A stretch of 64,000 nt of DNA from NCBI GenBank assembly GCA_963720885.1, contig CAVRGW010000002.1:248001-312000 (forward strand), read 5' to 3'. Both the position numbers and the translations under genes were made by a program. This DNA comes from DATLLN01 sp963720885. Its GTDB lineage: Bacteria; Actinomycetota; Thermoleophilia; Gaiellales; JAICJC01. Within the stretch, counting starts at the first letter, position 1; each line of letters starts with the position of its first letter. The notes under the pieces were generated by a model, which saw only the letters and a list, made by a program, of their open reading frames with translations, made no database searches and was not told the DNA's origin. This document shows, piece after piece, positions 1-8,412 of this stretch.

Positions 1-180
1 CTCGGCTGCAACGTGCTGGCGGTCAGCCCCGGCGTCGTCATCGCCGCCGAGGGCAACCCGGTAACACGCAAGCGGATGGAGCACGCGGGCTGCGAAGTGC
101 ACGTGTTCGAGGCCGGCGAGGTCGGCGTCAACGGCAGCGGCGGGCCGACGTGCCTGACCCGGCCGGTCATGCGCGGATGA
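1..180 (+). CDS. C-terminal end of a DDAH/arginine deiminase-family hydrolase (partial)
   Basis: Only the last 59 codons are in the window; the start lies before base 1. The fragment begins L-G-C-N-V-L-A-V and carries G-N-P-V-T-R and the closing G-G-P-T-C-L-T-R-P-V. This matches the end of dimethylarginine dimethylaminohydrolase / amidinotransferase-fold enzymes, where the late Cys (here in GPTCLTRP) is the nucleophile. Such enzymes hydrolyse guanidino groups, for example dimethylarginine to citrulline. Its stop shares bases with the ATG of the M20 deacylase (ATGA, 177-180), so the two are probably co-transcribed. The exact substrate cannot be told from this fragment. Confidence 0.75.
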   Translation, partial: LGCNVLAVSPGVVIAAEGNPVTRKRMEHAGCEVHVFEAGEVGVNGSGGPTCLTRPVMRG

Positions 181-1445
181 AGAACCTGACTCCGGCCGAA
201 CTGGCCGTCGTCTCCGCAGTCGACCGCGACCGGATCGCGGACGATCTGGCCGCGCTCGTTCGCACGCCCAGCGTCACCGGGGACGAGACCGCCGTGCAGA
301 CCGAGGTCGCCCTGCGGATGGCCACCGCCGGGCTGCAGGTGACTCGGCTCGACGCCGACCCAGCCGGGCTCACGGCCGACCCCGACTTCCCCGGCATGGA
401 GGCGCCGCGCACCGTGCTGCCGGTGGTCGCCGGCGCGGCCGGCGGCGGCGGGAGGACGCGCGTGATCATCTGCGGCCACGTCGACACCGTCGCCGCCGGC
501 GATCCCGACGACTGGACGACCGACCCGTTCGGCGGCGAGATCCGGGACGGCCACCTGTACGGTCGCGGGTCGCTGGACATGAAGGCGGGCGTCGTCGCCG
601 GCCTCGCCGCGCTGCGCGCGCTGATCGACCACGAGGTCGAGCTGGACGGTGAGGCGGTGCTGCTGACCGTGCCCAGCGAGGAGGACGGCGGCGCCGGCAT
701 GCTGGCCGCCATCCGGGCCGGCTACACGGCCGACATGGCCGTCATCACCGAACCCACGCGGCTCGACATCGTCACCGCACAGGCCGGAGCGATCACGTTC
801 CGGATCACGGTACCTGGCCGTTCCGCGCACGCCGCGTACCGCCTGCAGGGCGTGTCGGCGCTGGAGAAGCTGCAGGTCGTCCACGCCGCGCTGATCGAGG
901 ACGAGCGGCGCCGCAACGAGTCCGAGACGAACCCCGCGATGCGCGATCTCGGCCTCCCCTACCCCACCAACATCGGCGCGGTGTCCGGCGGCAACTGGTC
1001 GAGCACCGTGCCCGAGCGCGTCGTCGTCGAGGGCCGGTACGGCGTGATGCTGGGCGAGACGACGGCCGCGGCGGAGGCCGCCCTGCGCGACGCGGTGGCC
1101 GGCGCATGCGAGGCGGATCCCTGGCTGCACGACCACCCGGCCACCGTGGAGATCACCGGCGGCCTGTTTGCCTCGGCGCACGTGCCCTCCACCCACGCGC
1201 TGCCGTGGGGCCTGGGCGAGACGGCGCGAGACGTGCTGGGCAAGCTGCCGAGCTTCGTCGGCGTGCCCTACGGCGCCGACATGCGGCTGCTCGTCAACGA
1301 GGGCAGCACGCCCACGGTGCTCTACGGCCCGGGCGACCCGTTCCTCGCCCACGCGCCGGACGAGCACGTCGAGCTCGAAGACGTCGCTCGCTGCGCGCGG
1401 GTGCTCGCGGTGTGGGTGATGCGGGCGCTCTCCGCCGCGTCCTAG
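177..1445 (+). CDS. M20 family peptidase/deacylase (ArgE/DapE-like)
   Basis: A 422-residue zinc-dependent amidohydrolase of the M20 family. Metal-site motifs are in order: CGHVDT (His-x-Asp), G-R-G-S-L-D-M-K (bridging Asp) and P-S-E-E-D (catalytic Glu plus metal Glu). The dimerisation-domain signature G-R-S-A-H-A follows. Length fits ArgE/DapE-type deacylases, which cleave N-acyl groups from amino acids in the cytoplasm. I chose ATG 177 because it overlaps the upstream stop as ATGA; a GTG at 150 would add nine residues. Pairing with a DDAH-type hydrolase suggests use of modified arginine or another acylated amino acid, but the substrate is inferred. The stop overlaps the convergent GNAT gene by four bases. 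Confidence 0.85.
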   Translation: MKNLTPAELAVVSAVDRDRIADDLAALVRTPSVTGDETAVQTEVALRMATAGLQVTRLDADPAGLTADPDFPGMEAPRTVLPVVAGAAGGGGRTRVIICGHVDTVAAGDPDDWTTDPFGGEIRDGHLYGRGSLDMKAGVVAGLAALRALIDHEVELDGEAVLLTVPSEEDGGAGMLAAIRAGYTADMAVITEPTRLDIVTAQAGAITFRITVPGRSAHAAYRLQGVSALEKLQVVHAALIEDERRRNESETNPAMRDLGLPYPTNIGAVSGGNWSSTVPERVVVEGRYGVMLGETTAAAEAALRDAVAGACEADPWLHDHPATVEITGGLFASAHVPSTHALPWGLGETARDVLGKLPSFVGVPYGADMRLLVNEGSTPTVLYGPGDPFLAHAPDEHVELEDVARCARVLAVWVMRALSAAS

Positions 1446-1858
1446 AACTCCCAGGTGAGCATCACGAACGGCTCGGGTGGCCCGCCGCCGGCGGCGGTGT
1501 ACGCCTTCAGCGCCGCAGCGTTGTCGGCATCGGTCGCGACCCACATGCCGTAGCAGCCCAGCTCCCGCGCCAGGTCGGCGAGCGCCGCGACCAGGGCGCG
1601 GCCGACGCCCTTACCGCGATGCGCTTCGGCGACGTCCAGCTCGTACAGGAACATCTCCGTGCCCTTGTCCGGGTGCATCGTCTCGACGCCGGACACGAAC
1701 CCGATCGGCTCGTCCTCGTCGGATAGCGCGAACAGCAGGTGATGGCCCTCGCGCGCGAGGAACGCGGCCGCCCACTCGGCGGTCGGCGGCTTGTCGAAGA
1801 GCTCGCGTCCGGCAAGCACGACCGCCTCGTCACCGCGTGCCAGCCGCGCTATCCGCAT
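1442..1858 (-). CDS. GNAT acetyltransferase, AAC(3)-I-like
   Basis: A 138-residue single GNAT domain. The acetyl-CoA loop is visible as H-R-G-K-G-V-G-R-A-L, followed by the G-C-Y-G-M-W-V strand and a late D-N-A-A-A-L-K-A-Y helix. The pattern H-P-D-K-G-T-E-M-F-L-Y-E-L-D-V before the loop resembles the AAC(3)-I (gentamicin acetyltransferase) branch. Many environmental members of that branch have unknown substrates, so resistance should not be assumed. The stop overlaps the end of the M20 gene. The EamA gene upstream on this strand ends 21 bases away. Confidence 0.8.
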   Translation of the reverse strand: MRIARLARGDEAVVLAGRELFDKPPTAEWAAAFLAREGHHLLFALSDEDEPIGFVSGVETMHPDKGTEMFLYELDVAEAHRGKGVGRALVAALADLARELGCYGMWVATDADNAAALKAYTAAGGGPPEPFVMLTWEF

Positions 1859-1879
1859 GCGCTCAGTGTAGGGCGCCCG

Positions 1880-2740
1880 CTACTCGCGCACGGTCGCGCC
1901 GGGCATCAGCTGGCCGAGCGACACGCCGAGCACGATCACGGCGCCGCCGGCGACCTGCAGCGCGGTGATCTGCTCGCCCAGCAGGATCGCTGCGAACAGG
2001 GCGCCCAGGAACGGCTGCAGGTACATGTAGAGCGTCGCCCGGGCGGCTCCGATCCGGCGCAGGGCGCGGAAGTACAGCAGGTTCGTGATCAGCAGCGGGA
2101 AGATCGCGGAGTACACCCATGCGGAGACGGCCAGCGGCGGCAGCGACCAGTCCTGCGAGAGCAGCTGCGAGACGCTGAACGGGAACAGCATCGCGCCGCC
2201 GACGACGATCATCAGCGAGCTGATCCGGGCCGCGGAGTAGCGGCCGAACAGCGGCCGCAGCATCACCGAGTAGCCGGCCCACGTCAGCGCGGCGCCCACC
2301 GCGAGCAGGTCGCCCAGGTATCCCGCTCCGGCCACCCCCGCGCCGCCCTGGACGACGAGGCCGAGGCCGGCGATCGACACTCCCAGCGCCATCCAATGCC
2401 GCGCCCGGACGTGCTCGTGCCCGGCCAGCATCGCGAACAGCGCCGCGAACGCCGGCGCGGAGCCGAGGATCAGCGCGACGTTGCCCGCCGTGGTGTTGTC
2501 CACGGCGTAGGTGAACGTCACCTGGTTGCCGAGGATGCCAACGGCGGCGGCCGCGACCACCAGCGGCACGTCCGAGCGGCTGACCCGGAGCGAGCCCTCC
2601 CGCCGCAGCACGACCGCCGAGAACAGCACTCCGGCAACCGCGAATCGGCTGAACGAGAAGGCCAGCGGCAGCCACCACCCGAACGCGTACTTGGTGGTCG
2701 CGTAGTTCAGCGACCACAGCACGTTCGCGACGACCAGCAT
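1880..2740 (-). CDS. EamA/DMT-superfamily transporter
   Basis: About 286 residues with roughly ten hydrophobic helices in two repeats. This is the EamA (DUF6) layout of drug/metabolite exporters. The first helix (M-L-V-V-A-N-V-L-W-S-L-N-Y-A-T-T-K) and the P-L-L-I-T-N-L-L-Y-F-R-A-L stretch of repeat two are typical. Members move small metabolites or amino acids across the inner membrane, and the substrate is not predictable here. I chose ATG 2740. A longer reading runs to 2986 but would overlap the DUF218 gene. An alternative non-ATG start near 2790 would add a short charged N-terminus. Confidence 0.8.
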   Translation of the reverse strand: MLVVANVLWSLNYATTKYAFGWWLPLAFSFSRFAVAGVLFSAVVLRREGSLRVSRSDVPLVVAAAAVGILGNQVTFTYAVDNTTAGNVALILGSAPAFAALFAMLAGHEHVRARHWMALGVSIAGLGLVVQGGAGVAGAGYLGDLLAVGAALTWAGYSVMLRPLFGRYSAARISSLMIVVGGAMLFPFSVSQLLSQDWSLPPLAVSAWVYSAIFPLLITNLLYFRALRRIGAARATLYMYLQPFLGALFAAILLGEQITALQVAGGAVIVLGVSLGQLMPGATVRE

Positions 2741-2787
2741 CGCGTCGGCCGTGTCGAACCGGCCGCGTGCGCTGGCGACCGAGTCGC

Positions 2788-3297
2788 TCAGGCTGTGGCC
2801 CTTCGCGGCAGCTCGGCCAGCGCCGCACGGCGCTGGCGGCGCATCAGCGTGAACGCCGCGGCCTCCCACGCAAGCGACCGCGGCGTCGGCAGGTCGCGCA
2901 CCGCGCGGTAGGTGCACCGGATCCCGTAGCGCGGGTACACGCTGCCGAAGAAGTAGCGCACCCGGGGCAGGTGCAGCGCGCCGCACACCAGTGTGGCCTC
3001 GCGCACGTCGCGCTCGATCAGCAAGGGCAGCGTCCGCGCCATGTTCTCGGCGGTGATCGTCGCGCTGGGCTCGACCACCAGCTCGACGTCACGACGCCCC
3101 GGCCAGTGCTCGAGCATCTGCTCGGCTTCGCTGGGGCCGCCCCTCGGCGACCATCCGGAGAAGACCACCGCCCGCGGCACCCGCCGTTCGGCGAGGTCGG
3201 CGGCGACGTCCAGGCAGCGCCGGCAGCGGTCGGTCAGGAGGTAGCTGCCGCCGGAGTCGACGCGGCCGTTGCCGGGAACGACAATCGCCCAGCTCAT
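2788..3297 (-). CDS. YdcF-like DUF218 domain protein
   Basis: A 169-residue protein with the DUF218/YdcF pattern: an early W-A-I-V-V-P-G-N-G-R, then V-V-F-S-G-W-S-P-R-G-G-P-S-E-A-E, then V-V-E-P-S-A-T-I-T-A-E-N. This resembles the family's GG...(S/T)EA and E..(S)..T.EN motifs. DUF218 proteins are often linked to envelope or SAM-binding roles, but no firm biochemical role is known. The start ATG (3297) overlaps the glycosyltransferase stop as ATGA, indicating translational coupling. Confidence 0.75.
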   Translation of the reverse strand: MSWAIVVPGNGRVDSGGSYLLTDRCRRCLDVAADLAERRVPRAVVFSGWSPRGGPSEAEQMLEHWPGRRDVELVVEPSATITAENMARTLPLLIERDVREATLVCGALHLPRVRYFFGSVYPRYGIRCTYRAVRDLPTPRSLAWEAAAFTLMRRQRRAALAELPRRATA

Positions 3298-4022
3298 CGC
3301 TTCCGAAAGAGCAGCCGCTTGCCCATCCACAGGGTCGCTCCGACGCCCACCACCACCGCCACCGCCTTCTTGCCGCGGAGCTTCGACTCGCCGGTCGCGC
3401 GCTCGCGCATCGACACCGGCAGCTCCTGCACCTTCAGCCCGGCCCGCTCCAGGCGGAGCAGCGCCTCCACCTCCGGTGCCTCGCCGTCGAACGGGACGGC
3501 CAGCACGGGCATCGCCTTGGCGTTGACCGCGTACATCCCGCTCATCGGATCGCCGACCGGGCGGCCGAGCAGCGGCCGCATCGCGCGGCGCATGACGGCG
3601 GTGCCGAACCGGCGGTGGCCGGCCAGCTTGTAACGGTATGGCTCGTAGCCGTCGCCGGTCGTGTACCGGGAGCCGATGGCCACGTCGCAGCGCCCGGAGC
3701 GGACCGCGTCGATCAACCGGGACAGCTCGCCGGCGGGGTGCTGGCCGTCGGCGTCGACGCGGCCGCAGATCGCGTACCCGCGCTCCAGCGCGGTGCGGTA
3801 GCCGGCGGCGATTCCCTCGCCCAGGCCGCGGTTCTCCGAGAAGCTGACAACGTGTGCGCCGCCCTGACGGGCAACCTCGGCCGTGCCGTCGGTCGACCCG
3901 TCGTCGATCACCAGGACGTCGGCCGCGGGCAGCACCTCACGCAGCTCGTCGAGTACGTCCGGCAGGTTCTCTTCCTCGTTCCAGGCAGGGATGAACACGA
4001 CGAGGTCTGGGTGCTCGGCCAT
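3294..4022 (-). CDS. Family 2 glycosyltransferase
   Basis: A 242-residue GT-A fold transferase. It has the N-terminal V-F-I-P-A-W-N-E-E-E-N-L strand, V-L-V-I-D-D-G-S-T-D-G-T and the metal-binding R-V-D-A-D-G-Q-H-P (DXD region). A M-S-G-M-Y-A-V region and a basic C-terminal hydrophobic stretch follow. This is the DPM1/undecaprenyl-phosphate glycosyltransferase style, transferring sugars from nucleotide donors at the membrane. Start ATG 4022 is preferred over 4094 because the family N-terminus begins there. It forms a two-gene unit with the DUF218 gene. The acceptor is unknown. Confidence 0.85.
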   Translation of the reverse strand: MAEHPDLVVFIPAWNEEENLPDVLDELREVLPAADVLVIDDGSTDGTAEVARQGGAHVVSFSENRGLGEGIAAGYRTALERGYAICGRVDADGQHPAGELSRLIDAVRSGRCDVAIGSRYTTGDGYEPYRYKLAGHRRFGTAVMRRAMRPLLGRPVGDPMSGMYAVNAKAMPVLAVPFDGEAPEVEALLRLERAGLKVQELPVSMRERATGESKLRGKKAVAVVVGVGATLWMGKRLLFRKR

Positions 4023-4036
4023 GCGGCAAGTGTAGG

Positions 4037-4498
4037 TCAGTGCGCGTGATGGGCGTGCGCCACCGCGTGGCCCCTGCCGCGGCCGATCATCCACCGGTTG
4101 ACCGGGAAGGCGGCGACGAACGCGACCGCCAGGGACAACGCCAGGCTGCCCCAGAACAGCGGCTGCGACAGGGTCGCGTCGATCGCTCCCGGGATGACCA
4201 GAATCAGCAGGCTGTCGACGATCTCCATGGTGGCAACGGAGACGGTGTCGGCGGCCAGCGCGATGCGCAGGGCCTGCCGCAGGCCCATCCCGCCGGCCAG
4301 CAGGCCGCGCATGGTCAGCGCGTAGCCGAACACGAACGCAAGGACGATGCTCAGCGCGATCGTCGATCCGTTCCCCCAGGCCAGCGCCGTGCCGATCGCC
4401 ATGCCGGCGACCTCGCCGATCGCGCAGCCGGTGAAGCAGTGCACCGTCGCCTGGAACGCCGTACGGCTCAGAGGATCCAACCGTCGCGTAATACCCAT
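4037..4498 (-). CDS. DUF4396 membrane protein beside the copper operon
   Basis: A 153-residue protein with four predicted membrane helices. It carries the DUF4396 hallmarks T-A-F-Q-A-T-V-H-C-F-T-G-C-A-I-G-E-V, F-V-F-G-Y-A-L-T-M, M-E-I-V-D-S and P-V-N-R-W-M-I-G-R-G. The C-terminus is histidine-rich (HAVAHAHHAH), suggesting metal contact. The two early Cys plus His in VHCFTGC are further candidate ligands. The ATG (4498-4496) lies inside the CsoR operator shared with divergent copA, and no Shine-Dalgarno precedes it. A TAGCAT -10-like box sits seven bases upstream, so the mRNA may be leaderless. A role in copper handling is inferred from this context. Confidence 0.8.
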   Translation of the reverse strand: MGITRRLDPLSRTAFQATVHCFTGCAIGEVAGMAIGTALAWGNGSTIALSIVLAFVFGYALTMRGLLAGGMGLRQALRIALAADTVSVATMEIVDSLLILVIPGAIDATLSQPLFWGSLALSLAVAFVAAFPVNRWMIGRGRGHAVAHAHHAH

Positions 4499-4507
4499 AG
4501 GGGGTAT
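4491..4507. promoter_or_regulatory. CsoR operator between DUF4396 and copA
   Basis: ATACCC-ATAGG-GGGTAT is a perfect 6-5-6 inverted repeat matching the known CsoR box (TACCC...GGGTA). It lies 15 bases before the copA ATG, overlaps a TATGCT -10-like box for copA, and covers the start codon of DUF4396. One CsoR site could therefore repress both divergent units until Cu(I) binds. The CsoR gene itself is the second gene of the copA operon. Confidence 0.85.
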
Positions 4508-4522
4508 GCTAGCATCAAGAGC

Positions 4523-6601
4523 ATGTCAACGAGGCTCGAGCTTCCGGTTGCCGGCATGACGTGCGCGTCGTGCGCGGCGCGCGTGGAGCGATCCCTCAAC
4601 CGGCTGGACGGCGTCGAGGCCACTGTCAACTACGCGACCGAACGGGCCACCGTCACGTACGATCCGCACGCCGTCAGCGAGCAGCGCCTCGCCGCCGCCG
4701 TCGAGGCTGCCGGCTACCACGCGCTGCTCCCGGCCCATCCCGAAGCTCCTGTCGGCGACGGCGGGCGGCGCCGCCTGATCGGGGCGGCCGTGCTGTCGGT
4801 GCCCGTGGCGGCGATCGCGATGCTGCCGCCGCTGCAGGTGACGGGCTGGGAATGGGTCGCCTTCGCGCTGACGACGCCGGTCGTGCTGTGGGCCGGTCTC
4901 CCCTTCCACCGCGCGGCATGGCGATCGCTCCGGCACGGCACGGCGACGATGGACACCCTGGTCTCGATCGGGACGCTGGCGGCATGGGCGTGGTCGACCG
5001 CAGCGCTCGTGCGCGGCGACGGCGAGCTCTACTTCGAGGTGGCGGCGGTGGTCACAACCCTGGTCCTCGCCGGCCGTTACCTCGAGGGACGCGCCAAGCG
5101 GCGTGCGGGGGCCGCCCTGCGCGCGCTGCTCGAGCTGGGCGCCAAGGACGTCACGGTGGTCGACGACGGCCGCAGGTGCCGGGTGCCGGTGGACGAGCTC
5201 GTCCCGGGACGCGAGTTCCTCGTGATGCCCGGCGAGAAGGTCGCCACCGACGGCGTCGTCATCGAAGGCAGCTCGGCGATCGATCGGTCGCTGTTGACCG
5301 GAGAGACTACACCGCTCGAGGTCAGGCCCGGTGACAGCGTGATCGGCGCCACGGTCAACGCCGGAGGCACGCTGACCGTGCGTGCCACAGCCGTCGGAGC
5401 CGACACCGCTCTGGCTCGGATCTCGGGGCTCGTCACCGAGGCTCAGTCGGGCAAGGCGGACGTGCAGCGGCTGGTCGACCGGGTGTCGGCCGTGTTCGTC
5501 CCGATCGTCATCCTGCTGGCGGCCGTCACCTTCGCCGGGTGGATGCTCACCGGCTCGTCCGCCTCGTTCGCGTTCGAAGCCGCGGTCGCCGTGCTGATCG
5601 TGGCGTGTCCGTGCGCGCTCGGCCTGGCCACACCGACGGCGCTGCTCGTCGGCACCGGCCGAGGCGCCCAGCTGGGCGTGCTGATCCGCGGCCCCGAAGT
5701 GCTCGAGCAGACCCGCCGGGCGACTGTCGTGCTGCTCGACAAGACCGGGACGGTGACCCAGGGCAGAATGACCGCCGGCGAAGTTCGGGCGAGCTTCATG
5801 GACGAGGCCGACCTGCTGCGGCTCGCCGGCGCCGTCGCGGACGCGAACGACCACCCCGTGTCGAGCGCGATCGCCGCGCTCGCTCGACGGCGGCTGGGGG
5901 ACCTGCCGCGCGCAGCAGACGTGCAGGCCACACCCGGCGTCGGAGTCCGTGGCACGGTCGACGGCCGCACCGTCGAGATTCGCCGGGGTGACGCGGCCAC
6001 AGCGATCCTCGTGGACGGCGCGCCCGCCGGCGAGATCGTCGTCGCCGACACGGTCAAGCCGACCAGTCGCGCGGCCGTCGACGAGCTCCGGGCGCTCGGC
6101 CTGACGCCGGTGCTGGTCACCGGCGACGGCGACGCACAGGCTCGCGCTGTGGCCGCCGAGGTCGGCATCGACCGCGTCGTGTCCGGCGTGCTGCCCGGTG
6201 CGAAGGCGGCCGAGGTGCGCCGGCTGCAGGAGAGCGGCGAGGTGGTTGCCATGGTCGGCGACGGCGTGAACGACGCGCCGGCGCTGGCGCAGGCCGATCT
6301 CGGCATGGCGATGGGCACCGGCACCGACGTGGCGATCGAGGCGAGCGACATCACGCTGGTGACGGGCGACCTGCGCGCCGCGGCCGATGCGGTCAGGCTG
6401 GCGCGGCGGACGCTGACGGTGATCCGCGGGAACCTGTTCTGGGCGTTCGCCTACAACGTCGCGCTGATCCCGCTGGCGATGGCCGGCCGGCTCAACCCGA
6501 TCCTGGCGGCGGCCGCGATGGCGTGCTCCAGCCTGTTCGTCGTGTCGAACAGCCTTCGCCTGCGCCGATTTCGAAGCGAGCGAGAGGAGGTGGTGAGGTG
6601 A
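4523..6601 (+). CDS. copA: Copper-exporting P1B-type ATPase
   Basis: A 692-residue Cu(I)-exporting ATPase of the inner membrane. An N-terminal HMA domain has GMTCASC (Cys14, Cys17). The transmembrane metal site is C-P-C (362-364) with A-Y-N and M-x-x-S-S in the last helices, the Cu(I)-type signature. The phosphorylation motif D-K-T-G-T starts at Asp406, the nucleotide-binding H-P is in D-H-P-V-S-S, and the hinge G-D-G-V-N-D is at 579-584. Only one HMA domain is present. ATG 4523 is chosen because the HMA fold begins there; an in-frame reading extends far upstream but is not protein-like. The stop overlaps csoR as GTGA, so copper-responsive co-expression is likely. Confidence 0.95.
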   Translation: MSTRLELPVAGMTCASCAARVERSLNRLDGVEATVNYATERATVTYDPHAVSEQRLAAAVEAAGYHALLPAHPEAPVGDGGRRRLIGAAVLSVPVAAIAMLPPLQVTGWEWVAFALTTPVVLWAGLPFHRAAWRSLRHGTATMDTLVSIGTLAAWAWSTAALVRGDGELYFEVAAVVTTLVLAGRYLEGRAKRRAGAALRALLELGAKDVTVVDDGRRCRVPVDELVPGREFLVMPGEKVATDGVVIEGSSAIDRSLLTGETTPLEVRPGDSVIGATVNAGGTLTVRATAVGADTALARISGLVTEAQSGKADVQRLVDRVSAVFVPIVILLAAVTFAGWMLTGSSASFAFEAAVAVLIVACPCALGLATPTALLVGTGRGAQLGVLIRGPEVLEQTRRATVVLLDKTGTVTQGRMTAGEVRASFMDEADLLRLAGAVADANDHPVSSAIAALARRRLGDLPRAADVQATPGVGVRGTVDGRTVEIRRGDAATAILVDGAPAGEIVVADTVKPTSRAAVDELRALGLTPVLVTGDGDAQARAVAAEVGIDRVVSGVLPGAKAAEVRRLQESGEVVAMVGDGVNDAPALAQADLGMAMGTGTDVAIEASDITLVTGDLRAAADAVRLARRTLTVIRGNLFWAFAYNVALIPLAMAGRLNPILAAAAMACSSLFVVSNSLRLRRFRSEREEVVR

Positions 6602-6888
6602 GCCACGGCTACAGCGAGGACCGCGAGGCGCTGGTCAACCGGCTGCACAGGATCGAGGGTCAGGTACGCGGGATCGAGCGGATGGTCGAGGACGACCGGT
6701 ACTGCATCGACATCCTGACGCAGATCTCCGCGGTGTCGACGGCGCTCGAGAGCGTCGCCCTGCGGATCCTCGACGCGCACGTCAATCATTGCGTCGCCGG
6801 CGCTCTGGCCTCGGGCGATCCGGACGATGCCCGGGTCAAGACCGAGGAGCTGATGCAAGCCGTCGAGCGGTTCGCCAAGGCGCGATGA
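6598..6888 (+). CDS. csoR: Copper-sensing repressor CsoR
   Basis: A 96-residue all-helical CsoR/FrmR repressor. The Cu(I) ligands are Cys36 (Y-C-I-D-I-L), His61 and Cys65 (H-V-N-H-C), the same spacing as Mycobacterium CsoR. L-N-R-L-H-R-I-E-G-Q-V-R-G-I supplies the basic DNA-contact face. GTG 6598 overlaps the copA stop (GTGA) with a strong GAGAGGAGG Shine-Dalgarno just upstream inside copA. An in-frame extension to 6523 is not family-like. It should bind the 4491-4507 operator and release it when copper-loaded, closing a feedback loop over copA and probably DUF4396. Confidence 0.95.
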   Translation: MSHGYSEDREALVNRLHRIEGQVRGIERMVEDDRYCIDILTQISAVSTALESVALRILDAHVNHCVAGALASGDPDDARVKTEELMQAVERFAKAR

Positions 6889-6901
6889 CCGCGTCCGGGG
6901 G

Positions 6902-6930
6902 TTGAGGTCCGACCCATCAGCGACGATACG
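6902..6930 (+). promoter_or_regulatory. Promoter of the HAD gene (leaderless type)
   Basis: TTGAGG (6902-6907), a 17-base spacer, then GATACG (6925-6930). The ATG at 6937 is only six bases after the -10 box, so transcription would begin at or next to the start codon. No Shine-Dalgarno is seen. Confidence 0.5.
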
Positions 6931-6936
6931 TCACGC

Positions 6937-7596
6937 ATGACGCGCTTACGAGCCGTCCTCTTCGATCTCGACAACACGCTGCTGGACACCGCCGGCGTGG
7001 AGCGCCGCCGCTGGGCGCACGTGGTGCCGCTGCTGCGAACGGCCCATCCCGAGCTCGACGAGCCGACCCTGGCGGCCCGATATCGGTCGTTCTCCGCGGG
7101 TCGGCGCGAGGTCGACCTCGGGCTGCGCGAGCACGACGAGTTCCGGCGAGACCGGCTGGCCTACGCACTCGAGCCGTGGGGTCGGCCGATCGCCCCGCTG
7201 CTGCGCGAGTACCTGACGCTGTCGAACGCGCTGGCCGACACCATCGCCCCGCTGCCCGGGCACGACCGGACGCTGCAGGCCGCGCGATCGGCGGGGCTGG
7301 CCGTGGGTATCCTGACCAACGGCCCCTCGGCCTGGCAGCGGCGCAAGCTGGAGCTGACCGGTATCGGCGACGCCGTCGACGCCGTCGCGATCTCCGCGGA
7401 GCTGGGCGTCGCCAAGCCCGACCCCGCGGCGTTCCACCGCGCGTGCGAGCTGCTCGGAGTCGCCCCTGCCGACACGGCCATGGTCGGCGACAGCGAGCCG
7501 TTCGACATCGCCGGCGCGCGGGCGGCCGGCCTGGCGATCGCCATCTCGGTCCAATCGGCGCCGCTCGCCGACGTGCCGCAGCTGCTCGCCGCCTAG
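6937..7596 (+). CDS. HAD-superfamily phosphatase
   Basis: A 219-residue haloacid-dehalogenase-fold hydrolase. Motif I is F-D-L-D-N-T-L-L-D near residue 8, motif II is I-L-T-N-G-P, motif III is the Lys in V-A-K-P-D-P, and motif IV is M-V-G-D-S-E-P-F-D-I-A-G-A. A helical cap (C1 type) sits between motifs I and II. Members dephosphorylate small metabolites in the cytosol, and the substrate is not evident. The AlkA-like glycosylase starts ten bases after the stop, so the two may share a transcript. Confidence 0.9.
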   Translation: MTRLRAVLFDLDNTLLDTAGVERRRWAHVVPLLRTAHPELDEPTLAARYRSFSAGRREVDLGLREHDEFRRDRLAYALEPWGRPIAPLLREYLTLSNALADTIAPLPGHDRTLQAARSAGLAVGILTNGPSAWQRRKLELTGIGDAVDAVAISAELGVAKPDPAAFHRACELLGVAPADTAMVGDSEPFDIAGARAAGLAIAISVQSAPLADVPQLLAA

Positions 7597-7605
7597 ATTT
7601 CGAGG

Positions 7606-8412
7606 GTGCCGCTGATCCCGCTGCCCGTGGCCGGGCCCTACGACTTCGAGCGCTCGACCTTCCGCTTCCGCCTGTTCGGGGACGACCTCGCCAGCCGGTG
7701 GCTGGACGACGGCCTGCACAGGGTGCTGCGGTCGGGCCTGGCGGTGCGGATCACGGCCGACGGCGTGTACGCGTGGGGCGACCCGGACGCCGCCGACATC
7801 GCGGAGCTGGCGCACCTGGTGGGAAACCCGTTCGACATCGAGGCGTTCGAGCGCGCCTGGCCCGACGTCGCGGCCCGCTCACCCGGCTTCCGACCGCCGC
7901 TGCTCGCCGATCCGTTCGAGATGCTCGCCACCTCGATCACCGCCCAGCAGATCTCGCTTCGCGCCGCCTGTGTGATGCGCAACGCGCTGATCGTGCGCTA
8001 TGGGCGGCGGGTCTCACACGACGGGCTCGAGTGGTGGGCGTTCCCCCGGCAGGCGGACGTCCGCGGCGGCGACCTGGAGGGGCTGAAGCTGTCGCGGTCG
8101 AAGATCCGCTCGATCCTGGCGCTGGCGGACGCCGACCTGAGCGGCCTCGACCTGCTGACGAACGACGCCGTGATCGCCCGGCTGACCGAGCTCCCCGGGA
8201 TCGGCCGGTGGACGGCGGAGTGGTTCCTCGCCCGCTGCCTGGGCCGGCCCGACGTCGTGGCGGCGGGCGACCTGGGCGTCCGCAAGGCCGTCGCCGCGTG
8301 GTTCTCGGACGATCCGATCTGGCCGGAGGATCGCGTCCGCGACGCGATGGCGCCGTTCGCCGAACACGCCAACCTGGCGACGCACTACATGCTCAGCCCG
8401 GTCGGGGGCTGA
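7606..8412 (+). CDS. DNA-3-methyladenine glycosylase II-like (HhH-GPD)
   Basis: A 268-residue base-excision repair glycosylase that removes alkylated purines. The C-terminal HhH-GPD domain has L-P-G-I-G-R-W-T-A-E-W-F as the helix-hairpin-helix and the following Asp in V-V-A-A-G-D-L-G-V as the likely catalytic residue. The middle A-T-S-I-T-A-Q-Q-I-S is the usual AlkA/MPG-II helix. There is no Cys cluster, so it is not a MutY/Nth iron-sulfur enzyme, and no Ada domain. Start is GTG 7606. Confidence 0.88.
   Translation: MPLIPLPVAGPYDFERSTFRFRLFGDDLASRWLDDGLHRVLRSGLAVRITADGVYAWGDPDAADIAELAHLVGNPFDIEAFERAWPDVAARSPGFRPPLLADPFEMLATSITAQQISLRAACVMRNALIVRYGRRVSHDGLEWWAFPRQADVRGGDLEGLKLSRSKIRSILALADADLSGLDLLTNDAVIARLTELPGIGRWTAEWFLARCLGRPDVVAAGDLGVRKAVAAWFSDDPIWPEDRVRDAMAPFAEHANLATHYMLSPVGG

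Noticed and set aside
1442..1858. Aminoglycoside resistance gene
   Set aside because: The GNAT is AAC(3)-I-like only by general pattern; such chromosomal relatives often have other substrates.
1739..2911. 390-codon plus-strand frame
   Set aside because: Gln/His/Arg-rich shadow of the GNAT, EamA and DUF218 genes.
4526..5854. Long minus-strand open frame (442 codons) opposite copA
   Set aside because: Arg/His/Gly-rich composition with no domain; it is the antisense shadow of a certain gene in GC-rich DNA.
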